Below are positions 24,729 to 33,938 of a DNA stretch of 64,000 nt, piece after piece (the stretch's first letter is position 1; the number at the start of each line of letters is the position of its first letter). Under the pieces are notes generated by a model. It was not told the origin of the DNA. It made no database searches and saw only the letters and a program-made list of their open reading frames with translations. The stretch comes from Chryseobacterium sp. KACC 21268. GTDB taxonomy: Bacteria > Bacteroidota > Bacteroidia > Flavobacteriales > Weeksellaceae. The stretch lies in the NCBI GenBank assembly GCA_028736075.1, contig CP117875.1:744001-808000 (forward strand), read 5' to 3'. The translations under genes were made by a program, and so were the position numbers.

Positions 24729-26324
24729 TTACTCATTAATCAAAAGCGGTTTCGTAGCCAAATCCTTATTGTAAAAAGCACCTTTATTCTCTTTCATTTC
24801 TAGTGATTGCTTGATAATCAAATAAGAAATATTCACCAGATTCCTCAATTCTGAAAGTTGTGGCGAAAGGATGGAATAATTATAAAGTTCCGTCACCGCT
24901 TCGTAGATTTCGCGCTGTTTTTTCTTGGCCAATTCCAATCTCGCATTGCTTCTCACAATCGCAACCAAATCGCTCATCATTTCCTGAAGTTGTTTTCTAA
25001 GGTAGGTCACGAGAACCATTTCGTCCATCATTTTCATTCCTTCTTCATTCCATTCCGGAACAGCTTTCAGGTCATCGAAGTTGAAATCATTTTCTTTCAA
25101 AAGTTCCACAGTTTTCATCGCCGCGTTGTGGCCAAAAACCAAACCTTCTAATAAAGAATTCGAAGCCAAACGATTGGCGCCGTGAAGCCCAGAATTGGTA
25201 CATTCTCCAACGGCAAAAAGATTTTTGATGGATGATTGTCCGTTTTTATCCGTATCAATTCCGCCCATTAAGTAATGACAAGCCGGAACCACTGGAATCA
25301 GCTCTTTCATTGGGTCGATGCCTTCATCCATACATTTTTTGTAAATATTAGGGAAATGATGGATGAATTTTTCCTTGTCCATTTCTCGGCAATCCAGACC
25401 AACGTAATCGTCTCCGCTGATTTTCAGTTCATTGTCAATGCCTCTTGCAACGATGTCACGGGAAGCCAATTCCTCTCGTTCATCATACTTTTGCATAAAA
25501 GGTTTTCCGGATTTTGTTCTCAATTTTGCGCCATCGCCACGAACGGCTTCAGAAATCAAAAACAACATTCCGTCACGTTTGGAGTACATCGCCGTTGGAT
25601 GAAACTGATAATACTGCATATTCGAAACTTTGCCGTGCGCTCTGTGAACAAAGGCAATTCCGTCTCCGGTTGCGATGATTGGATTGGTCGTATTCTTATA
25701 AACGTGACCTGCGCCTCCGGTTGCTACCAAAGTGATTTTCGCAGTGATTTTTTTGATTTTCTTATTTTTCTCATCAAGGACGTAAGCGCCGTAACAATCG
25801 AGGTTTTCCTTTTCGAACTTTTTATTTGGAACGTGGTGTTGCGTAATCAAATCGATGACGTAATGATGCGCCAACATTTCGATATTCGGAGAATTGTTGA
25901 CAGTTTCCAAAAGTGCTCTTTCAATTTCAAAGCCTGTGATGTCTTTGTGATGCACGATTCTGTTTTCCGTGTGTCCGCCTTCTCGTCCAAGTGAATATTG
26001 ACCTTTTTCTTGGTCAAATTTCGCTCCCCATTCCACAATTTCATTGAATCTGAGTGGCGCTTCTTCCACTACCATTCTCACGATTTCCGGGTCGTTGATG
26101 TAATCGCCGGCTCGCAACGTGTCGTCTATATGTTTTTGAAAATTATCTTTGGAAAAATCTGTGACAACGGCCAATCCGCCTTGCGCATATTTTGTATTGC
26201 TCTCATCCTCATTGCCTTTTGTCACGATGATGATTTTGGTGTCTGGCAATTGTTCGGAGATTTTGATGGCGTAAGAAAGGCCTGAGATTCCGGAACCGAT
26301 TACGAGAACGTCTGTTTTTATCAT
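24729..26324 (-). CDS. nadB: L-aspartate oxidase
   Basis: 531 residues, typical length. NadB oxidises aspartate to iminoaspartate with FAD, the first step of de novo NAD synthesis. The N-terminal FAD motif is VLVIGSGISGLSYAIK (5-20). NTKYAQGGLAVV, SLGREGGHTENRIVHHKD, HPTAM and VGECTNSGLHGANRLASNSLLEGLVFG are characteristic. The C-terminal helical part is intact. Expected partners are NadA (not in the window) and NadC (two genes downstream). A -7 box precedes it. Confidence 0.95.
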   Translation of the reverse strand: MIKTDVLVIGSGISGLSYAIKISEQLPDTKIIIVTKGNEDESNTKYAQGGLAVVTDFSKDNFQKHIDDTLRAGDYINDPEIVRMVVEEAPLRFNEIVEWGAKFDQEKGQYSLGREGGHTENRIVHHKDITGFEIERALLETVNNSPNIEMLAHHYVIDLITQHHVPNKKFEKENLDCYGAYVLDEKNKKIKKITAKITLVATGGAGHVYKNTTNPIIATGDGIAFVHRAHGKVSNMQYYQFHPTAMYSKRDGMLFLISEAVRGDGAKLRTKSGKPFMQKYDEREELASRDIVARGIDNELKISGDDYVGLDCREMDKEKFIHHFPNIYKKCMDEGIDPMKELIPVVPACHYLMGGIDTDKNGQSSIKNLFAVGECTNSGLHGANRLASNSLLEGLVFGHNAAMKTVELLKENDFNFDDLKAVPEWNEEGMKMMDEMVLVTYLRKQLQEMMSDLVAIVRSNARLELAKKKQREIYEAVTELYNYSILSPQLSELRNLVNISYLIIKQSLEMKENKGAFYNKDLATKPLLINE

Positions 26325-26343
26325 AAATAATAATTACTGCCCT

Positions 26344-26351
26344 CAAAAATA
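26344..26351 (-). promoter_or_regulatory. -7 box of the nadB-DUF1016-nadC operon
   Basis: Minus strand TATTTTTG, 19 bases upstream of the nadB start at 26324. Confidence 0.55.
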
Positions 26352-26376
26352 TCTGAGGAAATTCAAAGGAATAAAG

Positions 26377-27003
26377 TTATAAGAATTTGATGAACTTATC
26401 CGCAGGTTTTCTTACTTTTTTGAAGTTTTGGAAATTATCATCCTCAGCTCTGTAACCTAAAGTCAGAACTACCGCGATTTTCTCACTTTCTTTATCGATT
26501 TTCAAAACGTCTTCCAAAATGTCTTGTCTGAAACCTTCCATCGGGCAACTGTCGATATTTTCCTGTGCCGAAGCCATTATCAAAGAACCAAGAACTATGT
26601 AACTCTGTTTCTCTGACCAACTTTCCATTTCCTGCGAAGTTTGATTTTCCAATTGGGAATTGATATTATTCCTAAAAGCCACCAATTGTTCCAAAGTCAC
26701 GCCTCGTTCATTAATAATATGACTAAAATAATTATCAACATATTCCTTATTGATATTGGTCTTTGAAACCAAAGCAATCAAATGAGAGCAAGTCGAAATC
26801 TGCGATGGATTGTAAAATGCCGGAATCAATTTCTGAATCGTCTCATCATTCTCCACCACCAAAAGATGATAGGGTTGAAGTCCTTGTGAGCTGACTGACA
26901 ATCTTCCAGCTTCCAAAATATTGTTCAGTTTTTCGGAGGAAATCTTTTTTCCGTTAAATCTTTTTACGGAATATCGCCAGTTAAGCGCTTCTAAATAATT
27001 CAT
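26377..27003 (-). CDS. Nitroreductase family NAD(P)H-dependent oxidoreductase
   Basis: 208 residues. FMN-dependent nitroreductase fold: the N-terminal RYSVKRFNGKKIS provides the FMN phosphate-binding arginines. LSVSSQGLQPYHLLVV is the second FMN loop, and MASAQENIDSCPMEGF followed by LTLGYRAEDD is the C-terminal FMN region. Members reduce nitroaromatics, quinones or act as dihydropteridine reductases; the natural substrate is not predictable. It precedes nadB on the same strand with a 52-base gap that holds nadB's own promoter. Confidence 0.88.
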   Translation of the reverse strand: MNYLEALNWRYSVKRFNGKKISSEKLNNILEAGRLSVSSQGLQPYHLLVVENDETIQKLIPAFYNPSQISTCSHLIALVSKTNINKEYVDNYFSHIINERGVTLEQLVAFRNNINSQLENQTSQEMESWSEKQSYIVLGSLIMASAQENIDSCPMEGFRQDILEDVLKIDKESEKIAVVLTLGYRAEDDNFQNFKKVRKPADKFIKFL

Positions 27004-27094
27004 ATGAAGAAACTTATTGATTTTTAAAGGTCAGATGCAATCGCTTTTTTATCCATCGGTATTTTCATTTTTGAAGTACGGCGATTTCATATAA

Positions 27095-27102
27095 CAAATA
27101 TA
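27095..27102 (-). promoter_or_regulatory. Possible -7 box of the nitroreductase gene
   Basis: Minus strand TATATTTG, which would give a leader of about 85 bases before the start at 27003. No -33 element is evident. Confidence 0.4.
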
Positions 27103-27181
27103 TGGATTTGATTTTGGGTTTAGAATGATTTTAAATAATGGACAATTTTAAACCGATTTTTTTAAACCACTCAAAGAAAAG

Positions 27182-27196
27182 CCTTTATGATAAAGG
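27182..27196. repeat. Small palindrome in the nitroreductase-mraZ spacer
   Basis: CCTTTATGATAAAGG has 7-bp arms around one base. The remainder of the 27004-27280 spacer is AT-rich with no gene visible. The palindrome may be an operator or a weak terminator; neither is certain. Confidence 0.4.
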
Positions 27197-27287
27197 ATTT
27201 CTCAATATTTCTTTTTAATCGATTTTAAATCAAATCATTAGCCAAGAATGCCCTGAAACCAAAAAGTTATAAACATTAAGTACAATT

Positions 27288-27312
27288 GTGGGCAAAAGTG
27301 GTAAAATGTGGT
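27288..27312 (+). promoter_or_regulatory. Probable MraZ operator: three GTGG direct repeats at 10-bp period
   Basis: GTGGG at 27288, GTGGT at 27298 and GTGGT at 27308 repeat with an exact 10-base period just upstream of the mraZ -7 box. MraZ of E. coli binds TGGGN direct repeats separated by 5 bases upstream of its own gene, so spacing and core agree. This indicates autoregulation of the dcw cluster by MraZ. Confidence 0.8.
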
Positions 27313-27323
27313 AGAAATTTATA

Positions 27324-27331
27324 TAAATTTG
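27324..27331 (+). promoter_or_regulatory. -7 box of mraZ (dcw cluster promoter)
   Basis: TAAATTTG lies 12 bases after the last GTGG box and seven bases before the A of the mraZ ATG, so the transcript would begin almost at the start codon. A bound MraZ would cover the core promoter. Confidence 0.65.
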
Positions 27332-27337
27332 CTCCAA

Positions 27338-27808
27338 ATGAAAAACTTCATTGGAACATACGAGTGCAAAATAGATGACAAAGGGCGCATCAAACTGCCT
27401 GCTTCGCTTACGAAGCAGATGGAACACTTTGCAGATGAGCCATTTATCGTCAAGCGTTCGGTGTTTCAAAAATGTCTGGAAGTTTACCCGATGGAACCTT
27501 GGGACAGATTGATGGTAAAGATAAATGCACTCAATCGGTTCGTCAAGAAAAATGCGGATTTCATCAGAATGTTTACCGCCGGTGTGAAAACCGTGGAAAT
27601 GGACAACGTCGGTCGTCTGCAAATCAGCAAAGATTTGACGCAGTTTGCCAACCTCAACAAGGAAATCGTCATCACAAGTGCTGGCGAACTCTTCGAGATT
27701 TGGGACAAAGAATCTTACGAACAGGTCATCGCAGTAAGTGAAATTGATTTCGCAAACCTCGCAGAAGACGTAATGGGAAACCTTGATTCGGGAGAGACAG
27801 CAGACTAA
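27338..27808 (+). CDS. mraZ: Transcriptional regulator MraZ
   Basis: 156 residues from the ATG at 27338; the longer frame from 27308 overlaps operator and promoter and is rejected. MraZ has two tandem SpoVT/AbrB-like (MraZ) domains: residues 1-75 with GTYECKIDDKGRIKLP, and 76-150 with AGVKTVEMDNVGRLQI, both showing the D-x-x-G-R turn. It is the DNA-binding regulator at the head of the dcw cluster. Three GTGG boxes directly upstream are its likely target. First gene of the + strand operon extending to ftsZ. Confidence 0.95.
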   Translation: MKNFIGTYECKIDDKGRIKLPASLTKQMEHFADEPFIVKRSVFQKCLEVYPMEPWDRLMVKINALNRFVKKNADFIRMFTAGVKTVEMDNVGRLQISKDLTQFANLNKEIVITSAGELFEIWDKESYEQVIAVSEIDFANLAEDVMGNLDSGETAD

Positions 27809-27836
27809 AAGACAAGAGACTAAGAGAGTCAAAATA

Positions 27837-27866
27837 TCATTTATCACTCATCATTTATCAATTATA
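27837..27866 (+). repeat. TCATTTATCA direct repeats before rsmH
   Basis: TCATTTATCA occurs at 27837-27846 and 27851-27860, followed by ATTAT. The same word recurs before ftsZ (42477-42486). The mraZ-rsmH junction also contains two degenerate AGACTAAgAG words (27812-27830). Confidence 0.6.
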
Positions 27867-27872
27867 AAAAAT

Positions 27873-28766
27873 ATGTATCATAATCCAGTCTTGCTGAAAC
27901 AAAGTGTAGATGGTCTGGTAACCAATCCGGACGGCATCTACGTGGACTGCACTTTCGGTGGTGGCGGACATTCCCGTGAGATTCTCAGCCGACTTTCGGA
28001 CAAAGGGAAATTGTACGCTTTCGACCAGGATTTGGATGCTTTGAAGAATACGATTGACGACCCGAGATTCACTTTGATTAATCAGAATTTCAGGTTTTTG
28101 GAGAATTCGTTGTTGGCTTATGGCGTGACTGGCGTTGATGGGATTTTGGCGGATTTGGGTGTTTCCTCCCATCAGTTTGATGAGGCAGAACGTGGATTTT
28201 CTATCAGAAGCAACGCGCCTCTCGATATGAGAATGAATGTGATGCAAGGACTTGATGCAAAGAAAATCATCAATGAATATGAAGAGGAAGATTTGGCTAA
28301 TGTATTATATAATTATGGAGAATTAAGAGAATCCAGAAAGTTGGCCAGAGAAATCGTTCATCACAGAAAGGCAAAAAAAATCAACACAACGGATGAATTG
28401 AAATCACTTTTCAGTTACATCCCAGCTTTCAAACAAAATAAATTTTTCGCTCAGATTTTTCAGGCAATCAGAATTGAGGTCAATCAGGAATTGGAAGTGT
28501 TGAAGGAATTATTAGTTCAGTCTTACAAAGTTTTGAAGCCGGAAGGCCGATTGGTAATGATTTCTTACCATTCTTTGGAAGACAGATTAGTAAAACGTTT
28601 CCTGAAAAACGGGATGTTCGAAGGTGAACCGGCAAGAGATATTTATGGGAATTACAAGAAAACTTTTGAATTGTTAAAGACAAAAGCAATCATCCCAGAC
28701 GATAAAGAAATAGAAGAAAACTCACGCGCACGAAGCGCAAAAATGAGAATAGGAACGAAATTATAG
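27873..28766 (+). CDS. rsmH: 16S rRNA (cytosine1402-N4)-methyltransferase
   Basis: 297 residues from the ATG at 27873 (MYHNPVLLKQSVDGL); the upstream frame extension is repeat DNA. RsmH methylates C1402 in the decoding centre of 16S rRNA with S-adenosylmethionine. Class I methyltransferase motifs are visible: YVDCTFGGGGHSREIL (SAM loop), DQDLDAL, GILADLGVSSHQFD, and the C-terminal GRLVMISYHSLEDRLVKRF. It is conserved at this position (formerly mraW) in dcw clusters. Confidence 0.97.
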   Translation: MYHNPVLLKQSVDGLVTNPDGIYVDCTFGGGGHSREILSRLSDKGKLYAFDQDLDALKNTIDDPRFTLINQNFRFLENSLLAYGVTGVDGILADLGVSSHQFDEAERGFSIRSNAPLDMRMNVMQGLDAKKIINEYEEEDLANVLYNYGELRESRKLAREIVHHRKAKKINTTDELKSLFSYIPAFKQNKFFAQIFQAIRIEVNQELEVLKELLVQSYKVLKPEGRLVMISYHSLEDRLVKRFLKNGMFEGEPARDIYGNYKKTFELLKTKAIIPDDKEIEENSRARSAKMRIGTKL

Positions 28767-28837
28767 TTGATGGTTTTTAGTTGATAGTTGTTGGAGAAAT
28801 TCTAAATCTATCGACTGTCAACCGACAACAAACAACC
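28766..28837 (+). repeat. Imperfect inverted repeat between rsmH and ftsL
   Basis: The left half is built of GTTGAT-type words (GTTGATAGTTG at 28780-28790). The right half contains complementary words (CGACTGTCAAC at 28811-28821) and GACAACAAACAACC. Nine of eleven core positions pair. The element fills the whole junction. Confidence 0.55.
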
Positions 28838-28842
28838 AAAAA

Positions 28843-29205
28843 ATGGCAAAATTAACTCAAAACAAACAGAAGAGACTCACTTTTATGGACATCATAAAAG
28901 GGAATTTCCTTAACCGTGATGAGGTAAAAGCGCATTACAAATATTTCCTGTTCATTTTCGGATTGCTGATGGTGATGATTTACAGCAATCATTTGGTCAA
29001 CACGAAAATTGAGCACGTCAACAAACTAAAAGAAGAAACAGAAGAATACAAGTCGCGAAATGCCTACGCACAAAGCCGACTGATAAAAATTAGAATGGAA
29101 TCGGAGCTGGGAAAAGAAATGGTTCAGGATTCACTGGTGAGTTTGGACAGTCATCCAACCAAATTATTGATAAAACTAGACAGCACAAATGATAAATCAG
29201 AATAA
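28843..29205 (+). CDS. ftsL: FtsL-like cell division protein
   Basis: 120 residues: a cytoplasmic N-terminus of about 33 residues, one membrane span (YFLFIFGLLMVMIYSNHLV), then a periplasmic coiled-coil segment (IEHVNKLKEETEEYKSRNAYAQSRLIKIRMESELGKEM). Sequence identity in FtsL is always low. The call rests on topology and position between rsmH and ftsI, as in other Bacteroidetes. FtsL joins FtsQ and a FtsB-like protein to activate FtsW and FtsI. The last 17 bases overlap ftsI. Confidence 0.82.
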   Translation: MAKLTQNKQKRLTFMDIIKGNFLNRDEVKAHYKYFLFIFGLLMVMIYSNHLVNTKIEHVNKLKEETEEYKSRNAYAQSRLIKIRMESELGKEMVQDSLVSLDSHPTKLLIKLDSTNDKSE

Positions 29206-31183
29206 CGATTACGAAAAGAAACGGTCCAATGCACTCAAGTGGGGCTACCTTTTTGTTTTAGGGGCCTTCGTTTTGTTTGTGATTTTTCTAGGGAGAATTT
29301 TGGTTCTTCAGAATACCAATGTGCAAGAGTTTGAAGATAATTACATCAGCAAAAACTACCGCGAAGCCACTTTAAAAGCGGCGCGTGGAAATCTCTACGC
29401 ATCAGACGGTTCCATCTTGGCAACGACGGTAATGCGTTACGATGTTTATCTCGATTTCAAATCGATGAGAGATACAATTTATTCCAATAATATTGTAGCA
29501 TTGACGGATTCTCTCAGCAAAATGTTCGACAAGCCGAGAAGTTATTTCAGAGCAAAATTGGATGCTCAGAACAAAAAGAACAACCAATATTATCTCTTGG
29601 CAAAAGGCCTTGACTTCGACGAATATGATAGAATCAGAAACTTTCCGATTTTCATCAAAGGAAAAAATAAGGGCGGTTTCATTATTCAAAGAAACTTCCG
29701 AAGAGAGTTGGCAACTTCGCAGATTGGCGCTGGAACGATTGGAATGGACAATGGCGAATCAAAGTCTGGTCTCGAAGGTGCATTCAGCAAATTCTTGACT
29801 GGGATTGATGGAACCCGTTTGGAGCAAAGAATCAACTCATCTCAATGGAAGCCAATCGATTACTGGAAAGTTCAAGAGCCTGTTGATGGTCAGGATGTTT
29901 ACACGACTTTGGATTTGAGGATTCAGGATATTGCGCATTCGGCTTTGGAAAATCAACTGGTGAAATTCGATGCAGACCACGGTTGTGTGGTGGTGATGGA
30001 AGTGGAGACCGGGAAAATCCGAGCGATGGTCAACCTTAGAAGAACCGAACCAGGAATCTATGTTGATGCTTACAACTATGCAGTGAAAGACGCTCAGGAA
30101 CCAGGTTCTACCTTCAAAACTGTCTCACTTTTGGCGGCGATGGACGATGGTTTCATAGATGAAAATACGAAAGTCAACATTGGAAACGGCATTTGGACCT
30201 ACGCGGGTCAAAGAATTACAGATGGTCACGGCGGTGGAACTTATGATGTGAGTGATGTTTTGGCGAAATCCAGCAACGTTGGCGCAGCGAAAATCATTAC
30301 GCAACATTATGGTGACAAACCAGAAGTTTTTCTGAACCATCTGAAACGCTGGAAAATGTTCGATAAAATGCAAATCGAATTGCCAGGAATTGCAAAACCA
30401 TCCATCCAAACGCCTCAAAGCAAAAGATGGAACAAAGCAACTTTGGCTTCATTAGGATATGGTTATTCATCGAGCTTTCCGCTGTTGCAATTGGTGACAT
30501 TTTACAATGGTGTTGCGAACAAAGGCAAAATGGTAAAACCGCTTTTCATTGATAAAATAATGAAAGACGGAAACGTTTTGTACAATTCCAAGCCAGAAGT
30601 AATGGTGAAAAGAATGGCTTCGGAAAAAGCAATCACGATGATGACCAATGCTTTGACAAAAGCAGTTGAGAAGGGAACAGCAAGAAGTATTTATACACCC
30701 AATCTGAAAATCGCAGGAAAAACAGGAACCGCAAGATTCGAATATTGGAAACCTGGGCCGATGAAATATCAAGCATCATTCGCTGGTTTTTATCCTTCGG
30801 ACAATCCGAAATATACTTGTATTGTGGTTGTAAATCAACCAGATACATCAAAAGGTTTTTATGGAGGTTCGGTTTCAGCGCCGGTTTTTAAAGAGATTGC
30901 AGGAAAGACTTTCCTTAAGACACCTTTGAATGTTGAAAAAGAAATGTTGGTAGAACATAAAGTGAACCTCAATAAAATGGTGGAACCAAATGTAAAACTG
31001 AATGTCAGAAAAGACTCAATGCCAAATGTTGTGGGGCTGATTGGAAAAAATGTGATTCCACAATTGGAAAATATGGGTTACAGAGTTGACTATAAAGGTG
31101 TCGGAAAAATTAAAGGACAGTTTCCGGCAGAAGGTGCTCACATTGGGAAAAACCAAAAAATATATCTGGAACTTCAGAATTAA
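29189..31183 (+). CDS. ftsI: Penicillin-binding protein 3 / division transpeptidase with PASTA domain
   Basis: 664 residues. One N-terminal membrane span (19-40), a PBP dimerisation domain (about 60-220), a transpeptidase domain (about 235-600) and a C-terminal PASTA-type domain (about 608-664, beginning DSMPNVVGLIGKNV). Catalytic motifs: STFK with Ser 307, SSN at 361-363 and KTGTA at 511-515. It cross-links septal peptidoglycan with FtsW. The PASTA end is usual in Bacteroidetes FtsI and absent from E. coli. The start overlaps ftsL by 17 bases. Confidence 0.95.
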   Translation: MINQNNDYEKKRSNALKWGYLFVLGAFVLFVIFLGRILVLQNTNVQEFEDNYISKNYREATLKAARGNLYASDGSILATTVMRYDVYLDFKSMRDTIYSNNIVALTDSLSKMFDKPRSYFRAKLDAQNKKNNQYYLLAKGLDFDEYDRIRNFPIFIKGKNKGGFIIQRNFRRELATSQIGAGTIGMDNGESKSGLEGAFSKFLTGIDGTRLEQRINSSQWKPIDYWKVQEPVDGQDVYTTLDLRIQDIAHSALENQLVKFDADHGCVVVMEVETGKIRAMVNLRRTEPGIYVDAYNYAVKDAQEPGSTFKTVSLLAAMDDGFIDENTKVNIGNGIWTYAGQRITDGHGGGTYDVSDVLAKSSNVGAAKIITQHYGDKPEVFLNHLKRWKMFDKMQIELPGIAKPSIQTPQSKRWNKATLASLGYGYSSSFPLLQLVTFYNGVANKGKMVKPLFIDKIMKDGNVLYNSKPEVMVKRMASEKAITMMTNALTKAVEKGTARSIYTPNLKIAGKTGTARFEYWKPGPMKYQASFAGFYPSDNPKYTCIVVVNQPDTSKGFYGGSVSAPVFKEIAGKTFLKTPLNVEKEMLVEHKVNLNKMVEPNVKLNVRKDSMPNVVGLIGKNVIPQLENMGYRVDYKGVGKIKGQFPAEGAHIGKNQKIYLELQN

Positions 31184-31223
31184 AATAGGCTAAAAGCAAT
31201 TTGCCAGAAGCCAAAAGCAGACT

Positions 31224-32684
31224 ATGAATTTAGAAAAATTATTACAAAGAATCCAGGTTTTGGAAACAATCGGAACTCTCGAAAGAGAAGTTTCTGAATT
31301 GGTTTTCGACAGCAGAAAAGTTGTTGAAGAGTCTTTGTATGTAGCGTTGAAAGGAACAGTTTCCGATGGACATTCTTACATCAATTCTAGCATCGAAAAA
31401 GGTGCGAAAGTGATTGTGTGTGAAGAATTGCCTTCAGAAATTAATGATAATATTACTTACATTAAAGTTGAGGATTCTTCAAAAGCATTAGGACATTTGG
31501 CATCTAACTTTTACGGAAATCCTTCCGAGAAATTAAAATTAATCGGTGTTACCGGAACCAACGGAAAAACGACCGTGACAACTTTGTTGTTTGATATTTT
31601 CAAAACATTGGGTTATCAATCCGCTTTGATTTCCACTGTTGAATACAGAATCGGAGACGAAATTATCCCTTCAACTCACACAACGCCGGATGTCATCAGA
31701 TTAAATCAAATGTTGGCGAAAGCTGTTGAAATCGGTTGTGAATATGCTTTTATGGAAGTCAGTTCTCACGGGATTTCTCAAAACAGAACCGAAGGATTAC
31801 ACTTCAAAGTGGCTGGTTTTACGAATATTACGCACGACCATTTGGATTATCACAAGACTTTCCAAAATTACATCTACGCAAAGAAAAGATTCTTTGACGA
31901 GTTAGAAGATTCTGCGGTTGCCATCACCAATGCTGATGATAAAAACGGTTCGGTAATGCTTCAAAATACAAAAGCGAAAAAGAAAACCTTCGCTTTGAAA
32001 ACAATGGCAGATTTCCACGGAAAAGTTCTGGAGGTGGACTTCAACGGAATGTTGCTGAACTTTAACAACAAAGAATTCTGGACAACATTGACCGGGAAAT
32101 TCAACGCTTCAAATCTACTTTTAGCTTACGGAATTGCTTTGGAATTAGGAATGAATGAAGATGAGGTTTTGCAGGCGATTTCTGTACTTCAACGCGTGAA
32201 TGGCCGTTTCGAAACAATAAAATCAAATGGCGGAATTTTCTTCGTTGTTGATTATTCTCACACGCCGGATGCATTGGAAAATGTGTTGGACAGCATCAAT
32301 GAAATCAGGACCAAAAACGAAAGATTGATTTGTGTTTTCGGTTGTGGAGGCGACAGAGACAAAACCAAACGTCCGGAAATGGGTGACATTGCGACCAAGA
32401 AATCGACGTTGGCAATCATCACGTCGGATAATCCGAGAACGGAAGACCCGGCGCAAATCATCAAAGAAATCGAAGCTGGAATCCAACCTCAGAATTTCAG
32501 CAAATACACTTCGATTCCAGATAGAAGAGAAGCAATTAAAATGGCCATCAAATTTGCTGAGCCAAAAGATATCGTCGTAGTTGCGGGAAAAGGCCACGAG
32601 ACCTATCAGGAAATCAACGGCGTGAAACATCATTTTGATGACAAAGAGACGATTAGAGAACTATTACAATTAATGGGAAAATAA
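31224..32684 (+). CDS. murE: UDP-MurNAc-L-Ala-D-Glu: meso-diaminopimelate ligase
   Basis: 486 residues, normal length. It adds the third amino acid to the peptidoglycan stem. ATP loop GTNGKTT at 111-117, central domain with MEVSSHGISQ and THDHLDYH, C-terminal ligase domain. The specificity motif DNPR (402-405) marks meso-diaminopimelate rather than lysine as substrate, consistent with Gram-negative wall chemistry. The short 31184-31223 junction before it is A-rich with AAAAGCA words. mraY follows after 6 bases. Confidence 0.97.
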   Translation: MNLEKLLQRIQVLETIGTLEREVSELVFDSRKVVEESLYVALKGTVSDGHSYINSSIEKGAKVIVCEELPSEINDNITYIKVEDSSKALGHLASNFYGNPSEKLKLIGVTGTNGKTTVTTLLFDIFKTLGYQSALISTVEYRIGDEIIPSTHTTPDVIRLNQMLAKAVEIGCEYAFMEVSSHGISQNRTEGLHFKVAGFTNITHDHLDYHKTFQNYIYAKKRFFDELEDSAVAITNADDKNGSVMLQNTKAKKKTFALKTMADFHGKVLEVDFNGMLLNFNNKEFWTTLTGKFNASNLLLAYGIALELGMNEDEVLQAISVLQRVNGRFETIKSNGGIFFVVDYSHTPDALENVLDSINEIRTKNERLICVFGCGGDRDKTKRPEMGDIATKKSTLAIITSDNPRTEDPAQIIKEIEAGIQPQNFSKYTSIPDRREAIKMAIKFAEPKDIVVVAGKGHETYQEINGVKHHFDDKETIRELLQLMGK

Positions 32685-32690
32685 GAGAAT

Positions 32691-33932
32691 ATGCTGTATT
32701 ATTTGTACGAATATTTAACCGCTCACGGAATACACGTTCCCGGGATGAACTTGTTCAAGTACATTTCGTTCCGCGCGGCGATGGCAGTTTTGTTTTCGCT
32801 GATTATTGCGATGGCCTACGGGAAAAAGATTATCAATTACCTCAGAAAAAAACAAATGGGAGAATTGGTGAGAGACCTTGGTCTGGAAGGACAAAAGCAG
32901 AAAGAAGGAACGCCGACAATGGGCGGTTTGATTATCATTTTGGCGACCATCATCCCCGTTTTGCTATTCACGAGAATCACCAATATCTACATTGTTCTTC
33001 TAATCATTTCGGTGCTTTGGATGGGCGCGATTGGTTTTCTTGATGATTATCTTAAGAAAGTTAAAAAAAATAAAGACGGATTAAGTGGAAAATTCAAGGT
33101 AATTGGGCAGGTTGGTTTAGGCTTAATTGTCGGAGTTACAATGTATTTCCACCCCGATATCGAGGTTAAGAGAAAGTACGCAGACTCGACTGTCGTGAAC
33201 AGAAATAATGTGGAACAGAACTTTATGGAAGACGAGAAAATTCCGGTTTCTACAGTACCTTTCACAAAAAACAACGAGTTTGACTACAGCGGGATTTTGT
33301 TTTGGATGGATGATGCTGAGGCGCACGAATGGGCGTGGATTGTTTTCATCCCGATTGTGATTTTCATTGTAACGGCAGTTTCAAACGGAGCCAATATCAC
33401 CGACGGAATCGATGGTTTGGCCGCTGGAACCAGCGTTGTGATTTTGCTCACGTTGGCATTTTTCGCCTATGTTTCTGGAAACATCATCTTCGCGGATTAT
33501 CTGAATATAATGTTCCTGCCACATATGGGAGAGACAACGATTTTTGCCCTCGCTCTGGTGGGAGCTGTGATTGGATTTTTCTGGTACAACACTTATCCCG
33601 CGCAGGTTTTTATGGGCGATACAGGAAGTTTGATGTTGGGCGGGGTGATTGCAGTTTTGGCAATTATTTTAAGAAAGGAATTGTTGATTCCAGTTTTGTG
33701 CGGAGTTTTTCTGATAGAACTTTTATCCGTCATCTTACAGGTTTGGGTCTTCAAATACAGAAAGAGAAAATACGGGCTGGAATATGCCCAGAACAATAGA
33801 TTATTCAAAATGTCACCGCTTCATCACCATTATCAGAAAGAAGGTTTCCACGAAAGCAAAATCGTAAACCGAATGGTAATCTTGGGTGTAATGCTTGCGA
33901 TTATTTGCTTAATCACTTTAAAAACCAGATAA
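32691..33932 (+). CDS. mraY: Phospho-MurNAc-pentapeptide transferase
   Basis: 413 residues with about ten membrane spans. It transfers phospho-MurNAc-pentapeptide to undecaprenyl phosphate, making lipid I at the inner membrane. Signature motifs are present: [44 protein letters not shown] and [11 protein letters not shown]. It is about 50 residues longer than E. coli MraY (360) because of an insert of about residues 155-205 ([10 protein letters not shown]...[11 protein letters not shown]), which I recall as usual in Bacteroidetes. Confidence 0.97.
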   Translation: MLYYLYEYLTAHGIHVPGMNLFKYISFRAAMAVLFSLIIAMAYGKKIINYLRKKQMGELVRDLGLEGQKQKEGTPTMGGLIIILATIIPVLLFTRITNIYIVLLIISVLWMGAIGFLDDYLKKVKKNKDGLSGKFKVIGQVGLGLIVGVTMYFHPDIEVKRKYADSTVVNRNNVEQNFMEDEKIPVSTVPFTKNNEFDYSGILFWMDDAEAHEWAWIVFIPIVIFIVTAVSNGANITDGIDGLAAGTSVVILLTLAFFAYVSGNIIFADYLNIMFLPHMGETTIFALALVGAVIGFFWYNTYPAQVFMGDTGSLMLGGVIAVLAIILRKELLIPVLCGVFLIELLSVILQVWVFKYRKRKYGLEYAQNNRLFKMSPLHHHYQKEGFHESKIVNRMVILGVMLAIICLITLKTR

Positions 33933-33938
33933 GGAATT

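Noticed and set aside
25275-25994. 239-codon plus-strand frame opposite nadB
   Set aside because: Antisense shadow of a highly conserved enzyme; no motifs.
27230-27847. 205-codon minus-strand frame opposite mraZ
   Set aside because: Shadow of the MraZ coding sequence; mraZ has clear domains, an operator and conserved position.
32924-33330. Long middle region of MraY considered as an inserted domain of foreign origin
   Set aside because: Codon use and composition are like the flanks, and long MraY forms are normal in Bacteroidetes.
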